Of a stretch of DNA of 64,000 nt, positions 62,601 to 64,000 are shown piece by piece. Below the pieces are notes generated by a model. The model saw nothing but the letters and a program-made list of their open reading frames with translations, was not told where the DNA came from and searched no databases. The DNA is from Albula goreensis (taxonomy: Eukaryota > Chordata > Actinopteri > Albuliformes > Albulidae). Positions within the stretch are counted from its first letter, which is position 1, and each line of letters starts with the position of its first letter. Made by a program: the position numbers and the translations under genes. Location: the NCBI GenBank assembly GCA_022829145.1, contig CM040743.1, forward strand, positions 23,410,646-23,474,645. Reading direction: 5' to 3'.

Positions 62601-64000
62601 AGAAAAGAATACCACTCATGGCTACAAAACGTTTGAGACCTGAGATTTCTATTGAGAAAACCAATGTGATTAATAACAGTCTCCTTCCCCACACAACCGC
62701 CACACCCCCCCCAGAGGTGCAGTGCAGCAGTATGGAGGGGTGGGCAGAGGCCCTGCCCTTCCCCCTACGCATCTGAACTGAACCGTGCCTGCGGCCCTGC
62801 AGCTTAGCTGCCTGTGCGCTGACACGGCTGCTTGTGAGGCCACGCAGTGGCGACCATGGGCACTGCAGCAGGGCATAATCCCCTCACTCTCTCATGTACT
62901 GCTGATCCACTTAGCAATGAAAAGGCATCAAGTTTAATCAGACATGACGTCTCTAAAGCACGGAGGAACCCCATCGCTCCGCTGCGTGCAATGGAACCGG
63001 CCCGTACAGCAGGTTCTCTCCAAAATCGGGTAACCGAATCTGAACCATTCAAGCCACTCTGCCTTTTATACCAGGTTTAGGCACACGTCCTTTAGGGAAA
63101 ACATTTTTTCAGAGAGGAGTCAGTTTGCCTCTGCTAGCCCTCTCCCAATGGCCATCTCGGGAATACCACTAAAGTTCCCCCATCATAAAGGACTTATGAA
63201 TTGTTTCTTTTTCCTTTGGTGATTCTCCAGCACAAACTTTTGTGATTGAAGACATTTCCTTAGGTGATCATTATAAGTCAGTGGATAATAAGGACTGCAA
63301 GGCAAACAAAAAAAATGAGAAGGCGGCAAAACTGGTCAGATGGCGCCTTTTCTCCCCTTCCTCAGCTGTCTCTTGAGAGGCCTTGGGGAGGGGGTGGAGG
63401 GGTTTAGATGTGCTGGCAGAGAGAGGGAGAGAGAGGACGGGTCACAGTGACAGATGAAGGGCAGACTCTCTCTCCTCCTGCTGTGCAGTGCTGAGCAGGA
63501 AGGAACACAGCTGATAAATATGGCCCTTTCTGAGCAACTTTGTTTCAGACAGTGTCAGTAATGGTGGTGCGATGACATTTTGAGTTGTGTCTTATCTGTG
63601 CCCCAGCCTCCCTATATAAATCACAGCTCCCCTGCCCCTCATTTGAGGTGTGCCGTACCTTCCACACATGCGCCCACACACCTACATTCACATACACACG
63701 CACACCTCATAATGCCATCCACAGTTACACTGTTCTGCACTCCCACTGTAGCCCCTGTTCAAAGACAGCTTTATATTCTGTCTTTTATGTCACACATTAT
63801 ACGCTGTGTTGTCTGGAAGTCTTAATTTTGCTTGGCTTTTCTCTGCGGTATGATGGACACACATGCACACGTATGAATAAACTTTTAGCATTAAGTGGGA
63901 GCAGTCTTGTAAAAACTCTCCACAGCCATCACAGGACCAGTGCTGTTGAACGAAATGCTGCCCTCAGCTCTCTGTGCCACCCCAGCGGTTTCATTTTCAA

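Larger units (their letters stand above)
62107..64000 (+). other. stt3b: stt3b intron 4 (5' part)
   Basis: Intron from GTGAGT to beyond the window edge. It contains an RFX X-box-like site at 62126-62139, a candidate conserved block at 62370-62600, and a short CACACA-rich stretch near 63660-63710. No coding exon is recognised. Confidence 0.9.

Overview
This is vertebrate nuclear DNA, most likely from a ray-finned (teleost) fish. The evidence is split genes with GT-AG introns, long (CA/TG)n microsatellites, tRNA-derived SINE remnants with the body and tail typical of fish SINEs, and two recognisable vertebrate genes on the + strand. No bacterial-style operon, CRISPR array, viral genome or other compact novel system is visible. 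Coding sequence makes up well under 2 % of the window.

Layout. (1) 1-2944 is the 3' end of a TGF-beta receptor type 2 gene (tgfbr2): an incomplete intron, the penultimate coding exon (2235-2359), a short intron, and the last coding exon with its stop codon (2765-2944). It is followed by an AT-rich 3' UTR with several AATAAA signals. (2) About 3.75-18.0 kb is intergenic. It holds three long microsatellites and no exon I can recognise. (3) 18.1-18.73 kb is the CpG-rich promoter, 5' leader and first coding exon of stt3b, the catalytic STT3B subunit of the oligosaccharyltransferase. (4) 18.73-53.71 kb is a 35-kb first intron. It carries a probable hAT-type DNA transposon with 8-bp target-site duplication, several tRNA-derived SINE remnants, a LINE-like fragment, microsatellites, two GC-rich patches and several blocks that look like candidate conserved non-coding elements. 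(5) 53.7-62.1 kb contains stt3b coding exons 2, 3 and 4. The gene continues past the right edge, and the exon starting VSAWGG is not reached.

Function. TGFBR2 is the ligand-binding Ser/Thr kinase receptor for TGF-beta. Only its kinase C-lobe end and tail are here. STT3B is the active-site subunit of the endoplasmic-reticulum OST-B complex for N-glycosylation. The visible 240 residues include transmembrane segment 1, the first metal-binding acidic motif (HEFDPW) and the second (FDNEG). The two genes are not a functional unit. They are linked by conserved synteny: the human order, from memory, is TGFBR2-GADL1-STT3B, and I see no gadl1 exon in the short gap here.

Limits. Untranslated ends, transcription starts and conserved non-coding blocks are inferred by eye, with no alignment or expression data. 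SINE and transposon boundaries are approximate except for the hAT element, whose ends are set by its terminal repeats and target-site duplication.
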